64,000 nt of DNA from Skermanella aerolata KACC 11604 (GCF_000936425.1 NZ_AVFK01000012.1:124001-188000); one strand, 5' to 3'; shown: positions 1-9,083, counted from the first letter of the stretch. Made by a program: numbers and translations. Notes: generated by a model not told the origin, from the sequence alone.

Positions 1-61
1 CTTTCCACTGCCTCCGGCCTTAACTTCATCGAATTGAAGATAAAAGTTAACCGGAGGAAAC

Positions 62-1432
62 GTGGAAGCTTTTAGCCAAGGCCTCAATGCCTTGAACGGC
101 ATCGTTTGGGGCGTGCCCATGCTGGTCCTGATCCTGGGCACCGGCCTTTTCCTGCAAATCCGCCTCAAGATGATGCCGATCGCCAAGATCGGCTACGGTA
201 TCAAACTGGTGTGGCAGGGCCGCAAGTCCGGCTCGGCCGAAGACGGCGAGATCAGCCCCTTCGCGGCGCTGATGACGGCGCTGGCCGCCACGGTCGGCAC
301 CGGCAACATCGCGGGCGTCGCCACGGCCATCGCCCTTGGCGGGCCGGGCGCGCTGTTCTGGATGTGGTGTACCGCCCTTGTCGGCATGGCGACCAAATAC
401 GCCGAAGTCTTGCTGGCCGTGCATTACCGCGAAGTCGATGAAAACGGCGAGCATGTCGGCGGCCCGATGTACGCGATCAAGAACGGCCTGGGACCGAACT
501 GGCGCTGGCTGGGCGTCGCCTTCGCCCTGACCGCCGGCGTGGCGGGCTTCGGCATCGGCAACATGGTGCAGGCCAACGCCATCGCCGGGGTTGCCGAGAA
601 TACCTTCGGCATCCCCGTCTGGATCACCGGGATCGTCCTGACGGTCGTAACCGGCGCCGTCATCCTGGGCGGCATCAAGCGGATCGGCAAGGTCGCGGAA
701 TCGCTCGTCCCGCTGATGTGCATCAGCTACGTGCTGTGCGCCCTGTTCGTCCTGTTCATGTTCTCCGAGCGCATTCCGGAAGCCTTCTCGCTGGTCTTTA
801 CCCACGCCTTCACGCCGGTCGCGGCCAGCGGCGGTTTCGCCGGGGCAGCCGTCTGGGCGGCCATGCGCTACGGTGTCGCCCGAGGCATCTTCTCCAACGA
901 AGCGGGTCTCGGCACCGCCGGCATCGCCCAGGCAGCCGGCATGACCCGCAGCCCGGTCCGGTCGGCCCTGGTCGGCATGATGGGCACCTTCATCGACACC
1001 ATCATCGTCTGCACCATGACCGGCCTCGCGATCATCGTTTCCGGGGTGTGGAACAGCGGTGAATCGGGAGCGGTGCTGTCGTCGTCGGCCTTCGAGGCCG
1101 CCATGCCCGGCATCGGCCAGTATCTGCTGTCGATCGAGCTTGCCGTCTTCGCCATGACCACTATCCTGGGATGGTCGTACTACGGCGAGAAGTGCTGGGA
1201 GTTCCTGATCGGGACCAAGTCGGAGAAGCCGTACCGGGTGCTGTGGACGCTCGCGGTGTTCGTCGGCTCCGTCGCCCAGCTCGACCTGATCTGGCTGATC
1301 GCCGATACCTTGAACGCCTTCATGGCGATCCCGAACCTGCTGAGCCTGCTGCTGCTGTCGCCGGTGATCGTCAAGTTGACCCGCGAATATTTCCGGCAGG
1401 AAACTAACGGACATCTTGTAGCGGCCGAATAA
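62..1432 (+). CDS. Alanine/glycine:cation symporter (AGCS family)
   Basis: An inner-membrane carrier of 456 residues predicted to import alanine or glycine with Na+ or H+. The product is hydrophobic along its length with about ten membrane segments. It carries the family signature around residues 75-90 (ATVGTGNIAGVATAI) and the conserved GVARGIFSNEAGLGTAGIA stretch near residue 270. The GTG start is chosen because a strong GGAGG lies 5-9 bases upstream. The next gene on the strand is a DadA-type dehydrogenase behind a glycine riboswitch, so uptake and oxidation of small amino acids are probably linked. The riboswitch lies downstream of this gene and cannot control it. Family assignment is firm; the exact substrate is inferred. 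Confidence 0.93.
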   Translation: MEAFSQGLNALNGIVWGVPMLVLILGTGLFLQIRLKMMPIAKIGYGIKLVWQGRKSGSAEDGEISPFAALMTALAATVGTGNIAGVATAIALGGPGALFWMWCTALVGMATKYAEVLLAVHYREVDENGEHVGGPMYAIKNGLGPNWRWLGVAFALTAGVAGFGIGNMVQANAIAGVAENTFGIPVWITGIVLTVVTGAVILGGIKRIGKVAESLVPLMCISYVLCALFVLFMFSERIPEAFSLVFTHAFTPVAASGGFAGAAVWAAMRYGVARGIFSNEAGLGTAGIAQAAGMTRSPVRSALVGMMGTFIDTIIVCTMTGLAIIVSGVWNSGESGAVLSSSAFEAAMPGIGQYLLSIELAVFAMTTILGWSYYGEKCWEFLIGTKSEKPYRVLWTLAVFVGSVAQLDLIWLIADTLNAFMAIPNLLSLLLLSPVIVKLTREYFRQETNGHLVAAE

Positions 1433-1445
1433 GTCTTAAATTTCG

Positions 1446-1498
1446 TGGGCCGGCCGGCGCTTCGATTTCGACCGGCCCATGAAATACTTCGGTTTTTT
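1446..1498 (+). terminator. Putative terminator after the symporter
   Basis: A GC-rich hairpin (arms GGGCCGG and CCGGCCC, 1446-1479) follows the symporter stop codon by 14 bases. A six-T run appears at 1493-1498, somewhat distant from the stem, so termination efficiency is uncertain. Confidence 0.45.
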
Positions 1499-1500
1499 GG

Positions 1501-1530
1501 TTGACGCCTTAATGGCGATGTGAATAAATA
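1501..1530 (+). promoter_or_regulatory. Candidate sigma-70-type promoter of the riboswitch-dadA unit
   Basis: TTGACG at 1501-1506 is followed by 17-18 bases and an AT-rich ATAAATA at 1524-1530. This is a plausible -35/-10 pair placed about 20 bases before the first riboswitch helix. It suggests that dadA has its own promoter rather than relying on read-through. Confidence 0.45.
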
Positions 1531-1550
1531 ACTCAGTCCACTAAGGCCAT

Positions 1551-1790
1551 GCGGGAGAGTTCGACGCGGTTCAAACCGGCGTCGGCGCCGACGGAGCAAC
1601 CCCCCAGGAAACTCTCAGGCACCAGGGACCGCACCAGCCGGACGATCTGGAGAGAGGCGGCCATGCCAAATCATCAGGCATGACGACGCCCACCGAAGGG
1701 GAAGCTCGACGCTCTAAGGAGCCTCGGGGCAAGCTCTCAGGTACAGAGACAGATGGGGAAAACCGGACCGGGTACTCGCACCCGGCCCCT
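1551..1790 (+). promoter_or_regulatory. Tandem glycine riboswitch (two gcvT-type aptamers)
   Basis: Two consecutive copies of the glycine aptamer signature are visible. The first spans about 1551-1655 (GGGAGAG, then CCAGGAAACTCTCAGGCACC, then a GGAGAG closing segment). The second spans about 1667-1757 (CGCCCACCGAAGGGGAAGC, then GCAAGCTCTCAGGTACAGAG, ending GACAGATGGGGA). A short hairpin, CCGGGT...ACCCGG, at about 1768-1785 lies before the dadA ribosome-binding region and may be the expression platform. Tandem cooperative glycine riboswitches classically control gcvT operons or amino-acid transporters; here the regulated gene is a DadA-type oxidoreductase. Whether glycine turns expression on or off cannot be read from the sequence. 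Confidence 0.9.
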
Positions 1791-1822
1791 GTCATCCTCA
1801 CGCGCTCCGGAGAACAGATCCC

Positions 1823-3100
1823 ATGCGTAACACGACCCCCCATATCGCAGTCATCGGCGCCGGCATCACGGGCGTCACCACCGCCTACGCGCTGGCCGAA
1901 AAAGGCTATGCCGTCACCGTGTTCGACCGGCAGCGTTACGCCGCGATGGAAACTTCCTTCGCCAATGGCGGCCAGCTTTCCGCCAGCAACGCCGAGGTCT
2001 GGAACCACTGGTCCACGGTCGTCAAGGGCATCACCTGGATGCTGAAGCGCGATGCGCCGCTGCTGATGAACCCGTCGCCCAACTGGCACAAGTATTCCTG
2101 GATGGCCGAGTTCGTCGGCAACATTCCCAAGTACCGCTCCAACACCATCGCGACCACGCGGCTCGCCATCGAGGCGCGCAAGCACCTGTTCGACATGGCG
2201 GAGCGCGAAGGCATCGACTTCGACCTGGAAACGCGCGGCATCCTGCACTTCTACCGCGACCGCAAGAGCTTCGACCACGCAGCGCAAGTCAACGACATGC
2301 TGACGGAAGGCGGGCTCGACCGCCGCGCCGTGACGGCGGAAGAAATCCGCGCGATCGAGCCGGCCCTGACCGGCGACTTCCACGGCGGGTTCTTCACGCC
2401 GTCGGACGCCACCGGCGACATCCACAAGTTCACCCGTGGGCTGGCGAAGGCCTGCATCCGGCGCGGCGTCCGCTTCGTCCATGACGCCACGGTCGAGCGG
2501 CTCGACCATCTGGGCCGGGAGATCAAGGTCGTCTGGACCAACGGCGACGCGACGGCTTCCCACGACGAACTGGTCGTCGACGGCATCGTGATCTGCGCCG
2601 GCGTCGCCAGCCGCAAGTTCGCCGCCATGGTCGGCGACCGGGTCAACATCTACCCGGTCAAGGGCTACTCGATCACCGTCCATCTGGACGACGAAGCCAG
2701 CCGCGACGCGGCCCCCTGGGTCAGCCTGCTGGACGACAAGGCCAAGATCGTCACCAGCCGCCTGGGCGGCGACCGCCTCCGGATCGCCGGCACGGCGGAG
2801 TTCAACGGCGAGAACCGCGACATCCGGGCCGACCGCATCCAGCCGCTGGTCGACTGGACCCGCCAGCTCTTCCCGATGGTCGATACCGGCAAGGTCGTGC
2901 CGTGGAGCGGCCTGCGCCCGATGATGCCGGACATGATGCCGCGCGTGGGAGCCGGCCGCCGTGCGGGTGTCTTCTACAACACCGGCCACGGCCATCTGGG
3001 ATGGACGCTGTCAGCCGCGACCGCGCAGGTGGTCTCCGAGAAGATCGCGGCGGATATGCCGTTCGACCTGCCGACCGTCGGCTTGCGCGAAGCGGCCTGA
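1823..3100 (+). CDS. dadA: D-amino acid dehydrogenase / glycine oxidase-type FAD enzyme
   Basis: A 425-residue FAD-dependent amine oxidoreductase of the DAO/DadA family. It begins with a Rossmann dinucleotide-binding motif (VIGAGITGVTTAYALAEKGY, residues 9-28). It also has the DadA-type segment NGGQLSASNAEVWN near residue 50 and a C-terminal FAD-contacting GHGHLGWTLSAATAQ near residue 395. DadA enzymes oxidise D-amino acids to 2-oxo acids and feed electrons to the quinone pool. The upstream glycine riboswitch suggests that glycine itself, or an amino acid whose pool tracks it, is the physiological signal. Substrate assignment between D-alanine and glycine is therefore open. Confidence 0.85.
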   Translation: MRNTTPHIAVIGAGITGVTTAYALAEKGYAVTVFDRQRYAAMETSFANGGQLSASNAEVWNHWSTVVKGITWMLKRDAPLLMNPSPNWHKYSWMAEFVGNIPKYRSNTIATTRLAIEARKHLFDMAEREGIDFDLETRGILHFYRDRKSFDHAAQVNDMLTEGGLDRRAVTAEEIRAIEPALTGDFHGGFFTPSDATGDIHKFTRGLAKACIRRGVRFVHDATVERLDHLGREIKVVWTNGDATASHDELVVDGIVICAGVASRKFAAMVGDRVNIYPVKGYSITVHLDDEASRDAAPWVSLLDDKAKIVTSRLGGDRLRIAGTAEFNGENRDIRADRIQPLVDWTRQLFPMVDTGKVVPWSGLRPMMPDMMPRVGAGRRAGVFYNTGHGHLGWTLSAATAQVVSEKIAADMPFDLPTVGLREAA

Positions 3101-3240
3101 TTTGGCTGGATAAAGACGGGAACCGTCGCGGGCGGAGACTTGTTGGAACAGGATAGTTCCAAACAGAAACCCCGCGGCGGCCTCTCGAGCATTGAAACAG
3201 CTTCTTCCGGTCACGCCGCAAAACCGGAGGGAGATGTCAT

Positions 3241-4533
3241 TTGCGGACGACGCGTATCCTGGGTGGATTGCTGCTGCTTGCGGTCGTCGGTGCAGGCGGG
3301 TTCGCAGCATTGGCGTGGCGGTCCGAACTCGATCCGATAAAACCGCCCGAGCGCTCCGCGTTTCCGCCTGAACGGATAGCGCAGGGCGCGAAGCTCGCCT
3401 CGCTCGGCTACTGCGCCCAGTGCCACACTGCCGCCGGCGGCAAGCCGTTCGCCGGCGGTTATCCACTGAAGACGCCGTTCGGCACGATCTATGGCACCAA
3501 CATCACGCCCGATCCGGAAACCGGCATCGGCACGTGGTCGGAGGAAGCCTTCGCCCGCTCGATGGGGGAGGGGGTGGACCGTGAGGGCCATCACCTCTAT
3601 CCCGGCTTCCCCTACGACCACTTCACCCGCATCTCGGCGGACGACAACCGCGCGCTCTACGCTTACCTGATGACGCGGGAGCCGGTGCGGGCCGAAGCGC
3701 CGGCCAACGAGCTGCCCTGGCCGCTCCAGTTCCGCCCGCTGCTGGCGGGATGGAAGCTGCTGTTCCTTGATCAGGGCGCGTTCAAGGACGATCCGGCGCG
3801 TTCGGCGGAGTGGAACCGGGGCGCCTATCTGGCCGAGGGCGTCGCCCACTGCGGCGCCTGCCACACGCCGCGCAACCTGCTGGGTGCGCGCGAGACCGAC
3901 CGCAAGTTCGCCGGCGGCGAGTCCGAGGGCTGGCACGCGCCGGCCTTGAACGAAGCCTCGACCGCTCCCGTCCCGTGGGACCAGGACAGCCTCTACGCCT
4001 ATCTACGGAAAGGCGTCAGCGAGGACCATGCCCTGGCCGCCGGTCCGATGGCTCCCGTGATCCGCAACCTGTCGTCCGTACCGGACGAGGACATCAGGGC
4101 GATGGCGACCTATATCGCCGACGGCATGGGCGAGCGGCGGCCAGCACCTCCCGCCGGAGCCGTGCCGGCCGGCAACGGCGCCGCGACGGTCTATGCCGGG
4201 GCCTGCGCCACCTGCCACGAGCCGGGTGGTCCCCTTCAGTTCGCGGCACCGGTCGATCTGGCCAAGGCGACATCGATCGCCCAGCCGGACCCGCGCAACG
4301 TGATCCAGGCCATCATGGGCGGCGTCATGACGCCCGACGCGGCGGCCGCCCCGCTGATGCCGGGCTTCGCCCACATCCTGACCGACAAGCAGTTCGCGGA
4401 ACTGACGGCGTATCTGCGTACCCGGTTCAGCGGCCAGCCCGCCTGGACTGATATCGAGGGGCATGTCGCCCGCATCCGCTCCGAAACCGGTTCTGCCGGC
4501 GGCTCCAGCACCAGAATAGCGAAGGGGGAATGA
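3241..4533 (+). CDS. Tri-haem cytochrome c, membrane electron acceptor of a Mo hydroxylase
   Basis: A 430-residue c-type cytochrome. It has an N-terminal membrane anchor or signal (residues 5-26) and three CxxCH haem sites: CAQCH at C58, CGACH at C204 and CATCH at C322. The architecture matches the cytochrome subunit of membrane alcohol/aldehyde dehydrogenases, which passes electrons to quinone or the oxidase. The TTG start follows a GGAGGGAG ribosome-binding site. Its stop codon overlaps the start of the 2Fe-2S subunit (ATGA), so the three genes 3241-7276 form a translationally coupled operon. It would receive electrons in the periplasm from the Mo enzyme encoded downstream. Confidence 0.88.
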   Translation: MRTTRILGGLLLLAVVGAGGFAALAWRSELDPIKPPERSAFPPERIAQGAKLASLGYCAQCHTAAGGKPFAGGYPLKTPFGTIYGTNITPDPETGIGTWSEEAFARSMGEGVDREGHHLYPGFPYDHFTRISADDNRALYAYLMTREPVRAEAPANELPWPLQFRPLLAGWKLLFLDQGAFKDDPARSAEWNRGAYLAEGVAHCGACHTPRNLLGARETDRKFAGGESEGWHAPALNEASTAPVPWDQDSLYAYLRKGVSEDHALAAGPMAPVIRNLSSVPDEDIRAMATYIADGMGERRPAPPAGAVPAGNGAATVYAGACATCHEPGGPLQFAAPVDLAKATSIAQPDPRNVIQAIMGGVMTPDAAAAPLMPGFAHILTDKQFAELTAYLRTRFSGQPAWTDIEGHVARIRSETGSAGGSSTRIAKGE

Positions 4534-5036
4534 TGATTACCCTGTCCGTCAACGGCCGGGACCATCAGGTCGATGCCGACCCGGCAACGCCGCTGCTCTA
4601 CGTGCTGCGCGACGACCTGGAGATGAACGCGGCCAAGTTCGGCTGCGGCCTGGGGCAGTGCGGTTCCTGCATGGTGCTGGTGGACGGCGCTCCCGTCGTG
4701 TCCTGCGTCACGCCGATCGTCGTCCTGGAGGGCCGCGCCATCCGCACGGTCGAAGGTCTCGGCACGGTCGACGATCCCGGACCGGTCCAGCGCGCCTTCA
4801 TGGAGGAGCAGGCGGCACAGTGCGGCTACTGCATCCCCGGCTTCATGATCAGCGCCCAGGCGCTGCTGGAGCGCACGCCCTCGCCGTCCGACGCCGAAAT
4901 CCGGGACGCCCTGAAGCCGAACCTGTGCCGCTGCGGCACCCATATGCGGATCATGAAGGCGGTCCGCCGCGCGGCAGGGTTCATGCAGACCGCCGATGCG
5001 GGTGCTACCACCAGCAACGGGGAGGACCGGCGATGA
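4530..5036 (+). CDS. iorA: 2Fe-2S subunit of a xanthine-oxidase-family molybdenum hydroxylase
   Basis: A 168-residue two-cluster protein of the isoquinoline 1-oxidoreductase alpha / CoxS type. The plant-type cluster uses C39, C44, C47 and C59. The second cluster uses C98, C101, C133 and C135 (CGYC and CRC). Residues 1-80 form the ferredoxin fold and 85-150 the helical 2Fe-2S domain. It lacks a signal peptide, so it is presumably co-exported with the Tat-bearing partner encoded next. The start overlaps the preceding cytochrome stop by four bases. The symbol follows family naming; the real substrate (an aldehyde or N-heterocycle) is unknown. Confidence 0.85.
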   Translation: MMITLSVNGRDHQVDADPATPLLYVLRDDLEMNAAKFGCGLGQCGSCMVLVDGAPVVSCVTPIVVLEGRAIRTVEGLGTVDDPGPVQRAFMEEQAAQCGYCIPGFMISAQALLERTPSPSDAEIRDALKPNLCRCGTHMRIMKAVRRAAGFMQTADAGATTSNGEDRR

Positions 5037-7276
5037 ACGGACCGGTTCTATCGCGCCGGGGCTTCCTCGGCGGCGGCGCGCTCGTCGTGGGCTTCACGCT
5101 GTTCCCCGGACGCCTGCTGGCCCAGGCCCCGCAGGAGGGCGACGGCGGGACGCCGCCGGGCATGCCCAAGGCGCTGAACAGCAACCCGCTGCTAGAATCC
5201 TGGATCAGGATCGACGCCGACGGTGGGATCACCGTCTTCACCGGCAAGGCGGAGCTGGGGCAGGGCATCCGGACCGCCCTGCTTCAGGTCGCGGCGGAGG
5301 AACTGGCCGTCGATCCCATGGCGATCACCCTGGTTACGGCCGATACCGGCCGGACGCCGAACGAAAGCTACACCGCCGGCAGCCAGTCGATGCAGGAAAG
5401 CGGCACCGCCATCCTGCACGCCTCAGCGCGGGTAGCCGCTATCCTCCGCGATCTGGCGGCGAAAAGCTTCGGCGTACCGGCGGACAACTTGAAGCTGGCG
5501 CAGGGAGCCGTCGCGGCCCCGGACGGCCGAAGCCTCGGCTATGGCGAGCTGGTGGCCGGCGGCGAGCTGGAAGGCGTCCGCGCCCAAGCCGGAACGGTCC
5601 TGAAGGACCCTGCTTCCTACAGCGTGATCGGACGCGACCTGCCGCGCGTCGATATCCCCGCCAAGGTTACGGGCGGCGCCGCCTATGTCCAAGACATGCG
5701 GCTTTCCAATATGGTCCATGCGCGCGTCGTCCGCCCGCCCAGCTATGGCGCCGGCATCCGCGAGGTCGATACCGCTGTCGCCGAACGGATGCCGGGCGTG
5801 GTTGGCACGTTCCGCGACGGCAACTATCTGGCCGTCGTGGCGGAGCGGGAATGGCAGGCGATCAACGCCATGCGGGTGCTGGCGCAAGCGGTAAAGTGGG
5901 ACGAACATGAAACACTGCCCGACCAGGGCACGCTGTTCCGCGACATCCAGACGCTGCAATCCGACGAGCGGGTGATCCAGGACCGGCGCGACGACCCGGC
6001 CGCCGTCGGCGGCGCCGTCCACCGGCTGGACGCGGAATTCCATCGCGGCTTCCAGATCCACGGTTCGATCGGCCCGTCCTGCGCGATCGGGTTGTTCCGC
6101 GACGGCGCGATGACGGTGTGGTCCCACGGCCAGGGCATGTTCCCGCTACGCTCCGCCATCGCCGAGATGCTGCGGATGGACGAGGCGCAGGTCCATTGCA
6201 TCCACACGGAGGGGTCCGGCTGCTACGGCCACAACGGCGCCGACGACGCCGGGGCCGACGCGGCGCTGATCGCCCGCGCTTTCCCCGGCCGGCCAGTGCG
6301 GGTCCAGTGGATGCGGGAGGACGAGCACTGCTGGGAGCCGTTCGGTTCCGCCATGGTGTCGAAGGCGCGCGGCGGCGTCGATGCCCAGGGCCGGATCGTC
6401 GACTACCAGTACGAGGTCTGGAGCGCCCCGCATTCGACCCGCCCCGGCGGGGCGGGTGCCCTGATGCCGGCGTGGCATCTGGCCGAACCGTTCAAGCCGG
6501 ACCCGCCGAAGCCGATCCCGCAGCCGGCCGGCGGCGGCGACCGCAACGCCATCCCGCTCTATGCCATCCCCAACGTCCGGATCGTCCACCGCTACATCCC
6601 GGATATGCCGGTCAGGACTTCGGCGCTCCGGGGGCTGGGCGCCTTCATGAACGTCTTCGCGCTGGAGAGCTTCATGGACGAGATGGCCGCAGCAGCGGAC
6701 ACCGACCCGGTCGATTTCCGCCTGCGCCACCTGGAAGACCCCCGCGCCCGCGACGTCGTCACGATGGCCGCCGAGAAGTTCGGCTGGTCCTCCGCCCGTC
6801 TTCCGGCGGGGCACGGCAAGGGCTTCGGCTTCGGCCGCTACAAGAACTATGCGGCCTATTGCGCGGTCGCCGTGGAGGTGGCGGTCGAGCGGGAGACGGG
6901 AGCCGCCCGGCTGGTCCGCGCGGTCGCCGCCATCGACAGCGGACAGGCGGTCAATCCGGACGGCATCCGCAACCAGACGGAGGGCGGCATCGTCCAGTCG
7001 TCGAGCTGGACGCTGATGGAGCAGGTGACGTTCGACCGCACCCGGATCACCAGCCGGGACTGGAGCGCCTATCCCATCCTCCGCTTCGACCACATCCCCG
7101 ACAGCGTCGAGGTCCATGTGATCGACCGGCCCGGCAAGCCGTATCTCGGCACCGGGGAGGCAGCCCAGGGACCGACGGCGGGCGCCATCGCCAACGCCAT
7201 CGCCGACGCGGCCGGCGTCCGCCTGCACGAACTGCCGCTGACGCGGAGGCGGATCAAGGCGGCGGTCGGGGTGTAG
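5033..7276 (+). CDS. iorB: Molybdopterin subunit of an isoquinoline oxidoreductase/aldehyde dehydrogenase-type enzyme
   Basis: A 747-residue large subunit binding the Mo-molybdopterin cytosine dinucleotide cofactor. The ATG at 5033 is chosen because it overlaps the previous stop (ATGA) and gives a Tat signal (SRRGFLGGG, residues 7-15). Open reading upstream belongs to another frame of the preceding gene. Two aldehyde-oxidase domains are seen, with the cofactor motif GSGCYGHNGADDAG near residue 400 and the catalytic-glutamate loop GTGEAAQGPTAGAIANAI near residue 705. With the tri-haem cytochrome it would form a periplasmic oxidase of aldehydes or heterocycles. The stop codon abuts a palindromic repeat element starting at 7276. 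Confidence 0.88.
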   Translation: MNGPVLSRRGFLGGGALVVGFTLFPGRLLAQAPQEGDGGTPPGMPKALNSNPLLESWIRIDADGGITVFTGKAELGQGIRTALLQVAAEELAVDPMAITLVTADTGRTPNESYTAGSQSMQESGTAILHASARVAAILRDLAAKSFGVPADNLKLAQGAVAAPDGRSLGYGELVAGGELEGVRAQAGTVLKDPASYSVIGRDLPRVDIPAKVTGGAAYVQDMRLSNMVHARVVRPPSYGAGIREVDTAVAERMPGVVGTFRDGNYLAVVAEREWQAINAMRVLAQAVKWDEHETLPDQGTLFRDIQTLQSDERVIQDRRDDPAAVGGAVHRLDAEFHRGFQIHGSIGPSCAIGLFRDGAMTVWSHGQGMFPLRSAIAEMLRMDEAQVHCIHTEGSGCYGHNGADDAGADAALIARAFPGRPVRVQWMREDEHCWEPFGSAMVSKARGGVDAQGRIVDYQYEVWSAPHSTRPGGAGALMPAWHLAEPFKPDPPKPIPQPAGGGDRNAIPLYAIPNVRIVHRYIPDMPVRTSALRGLGAFMNVFALESFMDEMAAAADTDPVDFRLRHLEDPRARDVVTMAAEKFGWSSARLPAGHGKGFGFGRYKNYAAYCAVAVEVAVERETGAARLVRAVAAIDSGQAVNPDGIRNQTEGGIVQSSSWTLMEQVTFDRTRITSRDWSAYPILRFDHIPDSVEVHVIDRPGKPYLGTGEAAQGPTAGAIANAIADAAGVRLHELPLTRRRIKAAVGV

Positions 7277-7412
7277 TAACAGGAGGCGAAAAGTTTGACC
7301 GGCGCTCCGGAAATGTTGGGCCACGGCCTAACCTACGAAGCAGGAGCCTGTAGGTTGGGCCGTGGCCCAACAAACCTCGTCCTCCCAGGTCAATGCCTTT
7401 GGCCCTTGCTAT
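7276..7412. repeat. Palindromic TIR element, type B, copy 1
   Basis: The two central arms are inverted copies of GTTGGGCC-N2-GGCCCAAC, each itself palindromic, separated by CTACGAAGCAGGAGCCTGTAG. Degenerate ends resemble the ATACCAGGAGCC...GGCCCCTGGTAT terminal inverted repeats of the other copies. The left end overlaps the stop codon of the upstream gene. Related copies are at 19548, 23557 and 30911. Confidence 0.85.
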
Positions 7413-7426
7413 AAGAGCTCACAAGA

Positions 7427-7457
7427 AAAAAGCCGCTGCCTTTCGGCAGCGGCTTGA
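7427..7457 (-). terminator. Rho-independent terminator of the MFS gene
   Basis: A perfect stem AAGCCGCTGCC / GGCAGCGGCTT with a TTTC loop is flanked on the minus strand by a run of T. It lies about 45 bases after the stop codon of the gene at 7502-8833. Confidence 0.88.
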
Positions 7458-7501
7458 GTTTAGAAGTCCCTGACGGGTACGTCGGGTGCTTCAGGGGGAG
7501 A

Positions 7502-8833
7502 TCAGGTGGTCGCCGGGCGGATCTGCTGGTTCTGGGCCAGATCGGCGATCCGCATTTCCTCGGCGTTGCGGGCGTGGTGCTTGGCCAGCATCGGCCGCAG
7601 GACGACAAGGGCGCAGGTCGCGGACAGGAGGTCCATCGCGGCGACGGTGTAGAGGACGGTCGACCACGTTCCGGTGGCTTCCATCAGCAGGTTGCCGACG
7701 GGGACCAGGAGGGCGGCGAAGCCCTTGGCGCAGTACAGGACGCCGTAGATCTTGCCGACGTGCTTGGTGCCGAAGGCGTCTCCGGCCGTGGCGCTGAAGA
7801 GGCTGTAGACTTCACCCCAGGCCAGGAACACGACACCGGAGAGGATCAGGAAGGCGTAGGGATTGTGGCCGAAGTAGCCGAGGGCGACGATGCCGACACC
7901 TTCCATCGTGAAGGCGATGAACATGGTCTTCTCGCGGCCGATGTGGTCGGAGATCCAGCCGAAGAGCGGACGGGACAGACCATTCATGACGCGGTCCAGC
8001 ATCAGGGCGAAGGGCAGGGCCGCCATCGTGAAGAAGTAGAGGTTGACCGGGAATTCCTTGACGCCGAGGTCGTGGGCGATCAGGCCGAGCTGGGCCACCG
8101 CCATCAGGCCGCCGGTGACCGTCAGGATGAACATCGCCATCATGGTCCAGAAGACCGGGGTCCGCAGGGCCTCGCCCAGAGTATAGTCACGGCGAGACTG
8201 GGAGACCTTGGTCGAATGACGGACTTCTTCCTTCTGGGGCGAGCGCAGGAACCAAGCCACCGCGAAGATGATGGTGCCCTGGAGGATACCGAAGAAGAAG
8301 AAGGCGCTCTGGAAACCGGTCGTCGCGATCATGTTGGCGATCGGCAGGATGGTCAGTGCCGAGCCGGCGCCGTAACCGCCGGCGGTCAGGCCGACCGCAA
8401 GGCCGCGGCGATGCGGGAACCACTTCAGCGCGTTGTTGATGCAGGTCGAATAGACGCAGCCGACACCCATGCCGCCGACGGCAGCGCCGATGTAGAAGCC
8501 CGTCAGGTCCGTGGCGTAGGAGTTGATGACCCAGGCCAGACCGGTCAGCACGCCGCCGATGGCGACCATGACGCGGGGGCCGTATTTGTCGATGAAGTAG
8601 CCCTCGATCGGCGTAAGCCAGGTCTGGACGACGACGAAGATCGTGAAAGCGGCCTGGATCGACGCGCGGGTCCATCCATAGGTCGCCTGAATTTCAGGGA
8701 CGAACAAGGTCCACGCGTACTGGATGTTGGCGGTGGCGACCATACAGATGACGCCAACTACTAACTGAATCCAGCGCGTCCGATCGGCCTGTTCGGCCGC
8801 TGTTCTTCCTTGTTGATTAACCGATGTATTCAT
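7502..8833 (-). CDS. oxlT: Oxalate/formate antiporter-type MFS transporter (OFA family)
   Basis: A 443-residue major facilitator with twelve predicted membrane helices. The OFA hallmark stretches are visible: NIQYAWTLFVPEIQATYGW (near residue 40), a GYFIDKYGPR loop 2 motif, and AAVGGMGVGCVYSTCINNALKWFPHRRGLAVG near residue 130-160 (noted here in part). The family exchanges oxalate for formate, although many members take up other carboxylates. It stands alone between a strong terminator and a 26-bp operator-like palindrome 110 bases upstream. No oxalyl-CoA decarboxylase or formyl-CoA transferase is present here, so the substrate is inferred only from family. The symbol is tentative. Confidence 0.82.
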   Translation of the reverse strand: MNTSVNQQGRTAAEQADRTRWIQLVVGVICMVATANIQYAWTLFVPEIQATYGWTRASIQAAFTIFVVVQTWLTPIEGYFIDKYGPRVMVAIGGVLTGLAWVINSYATDLTGFYIGAAVGGMGVGCVYSTCINNALKWFPHRRGLAVGLTAGGYGAGSALTILPIANMIATTGFQSAFFFFGILQGTIIFAVAWFLRSPQKEEVRHSTKVSQSRRDYTLGEALRTPVFWTMMAMFILTVTGGLMAVAQLGLIAHDLGVKEFPVNLYFFTMAALPFALMLDRVMNGLSRPLFGWISDHIGREKTMFIAFTMEGVGIVALGYFGHNPYAFLILSGVVFLAWGEVYSLFSATAGDAFGTKHVGKIYGVLYCAKGFAALLVPVGNLLMEATGTWSTVLYTVAAMDLLSATCALVVLRPMLAKHHARNAEEMRIADLAQNQQIRPATT

Positions 8834-8939
8834 CGGACGTTTCCTCCGTGTGGATGGACAGCCTTTTTGGTCCGTACTTCATTTTTTCCGGGGAGTTTCC
8901 GTTGTTCCCTCGCCTCTGCGGGCTCCGTTCTCCCTGGTG

Positions 8940-8965
8940 TCTGGTATATTGAATGCCATACACCA
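8940..8965. promoter_or_regulatory. Operator-like palindrome upstream of the MFS transporter
   Basis: The core TATTGAATGCCATA lies inside outer repeats TGGT/ACCA, preceded by an extra TGGTGT at 8935. It is closely related to the near-perfect 26-bp palindrome at 9739-9764. Both copies sit upstream of minus-strand genes, suggesting one dimeric regulator, perhaps of GntR type. Confidence 0.55.
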
Positions 8966-9052
8966 AGTCCATTGCAAATGCTTTTCTTATTTTTCCACGA
9001 TGCGGAACTGGATCAGGCGAGGTATCCGAAAGAAAAAGTTGAAAACGAAACC

Positions 9053-9083
9053 AAAAAGCCCCGGCCATAACCGGGGTTTTATA
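9053..9083. terminator. Bidirectional Rho-independent terminator
   Basis: The stem GCCCCGG / CCGGGGT has a CATAA loop, T-rich flank on the plus side (TTTTATATTT) and A-rich flank on the other, so it can work in both directions. It would isolate the small-ORF region at 9.3-9.7 kb from the transporter promoter. Confidence 0.65.

Noticed and set aside
47-1414. Long open reading frames on the strand opposite known genes (also across the hybrid kinase at 28.1-30.9 kb and elsewhere)
   Set aside because: They lie wholly opposite well-supported genes, are rich in Arg/Ala/Gly/Asp from GC-rich codon shadowing, and lack recognisable domains.
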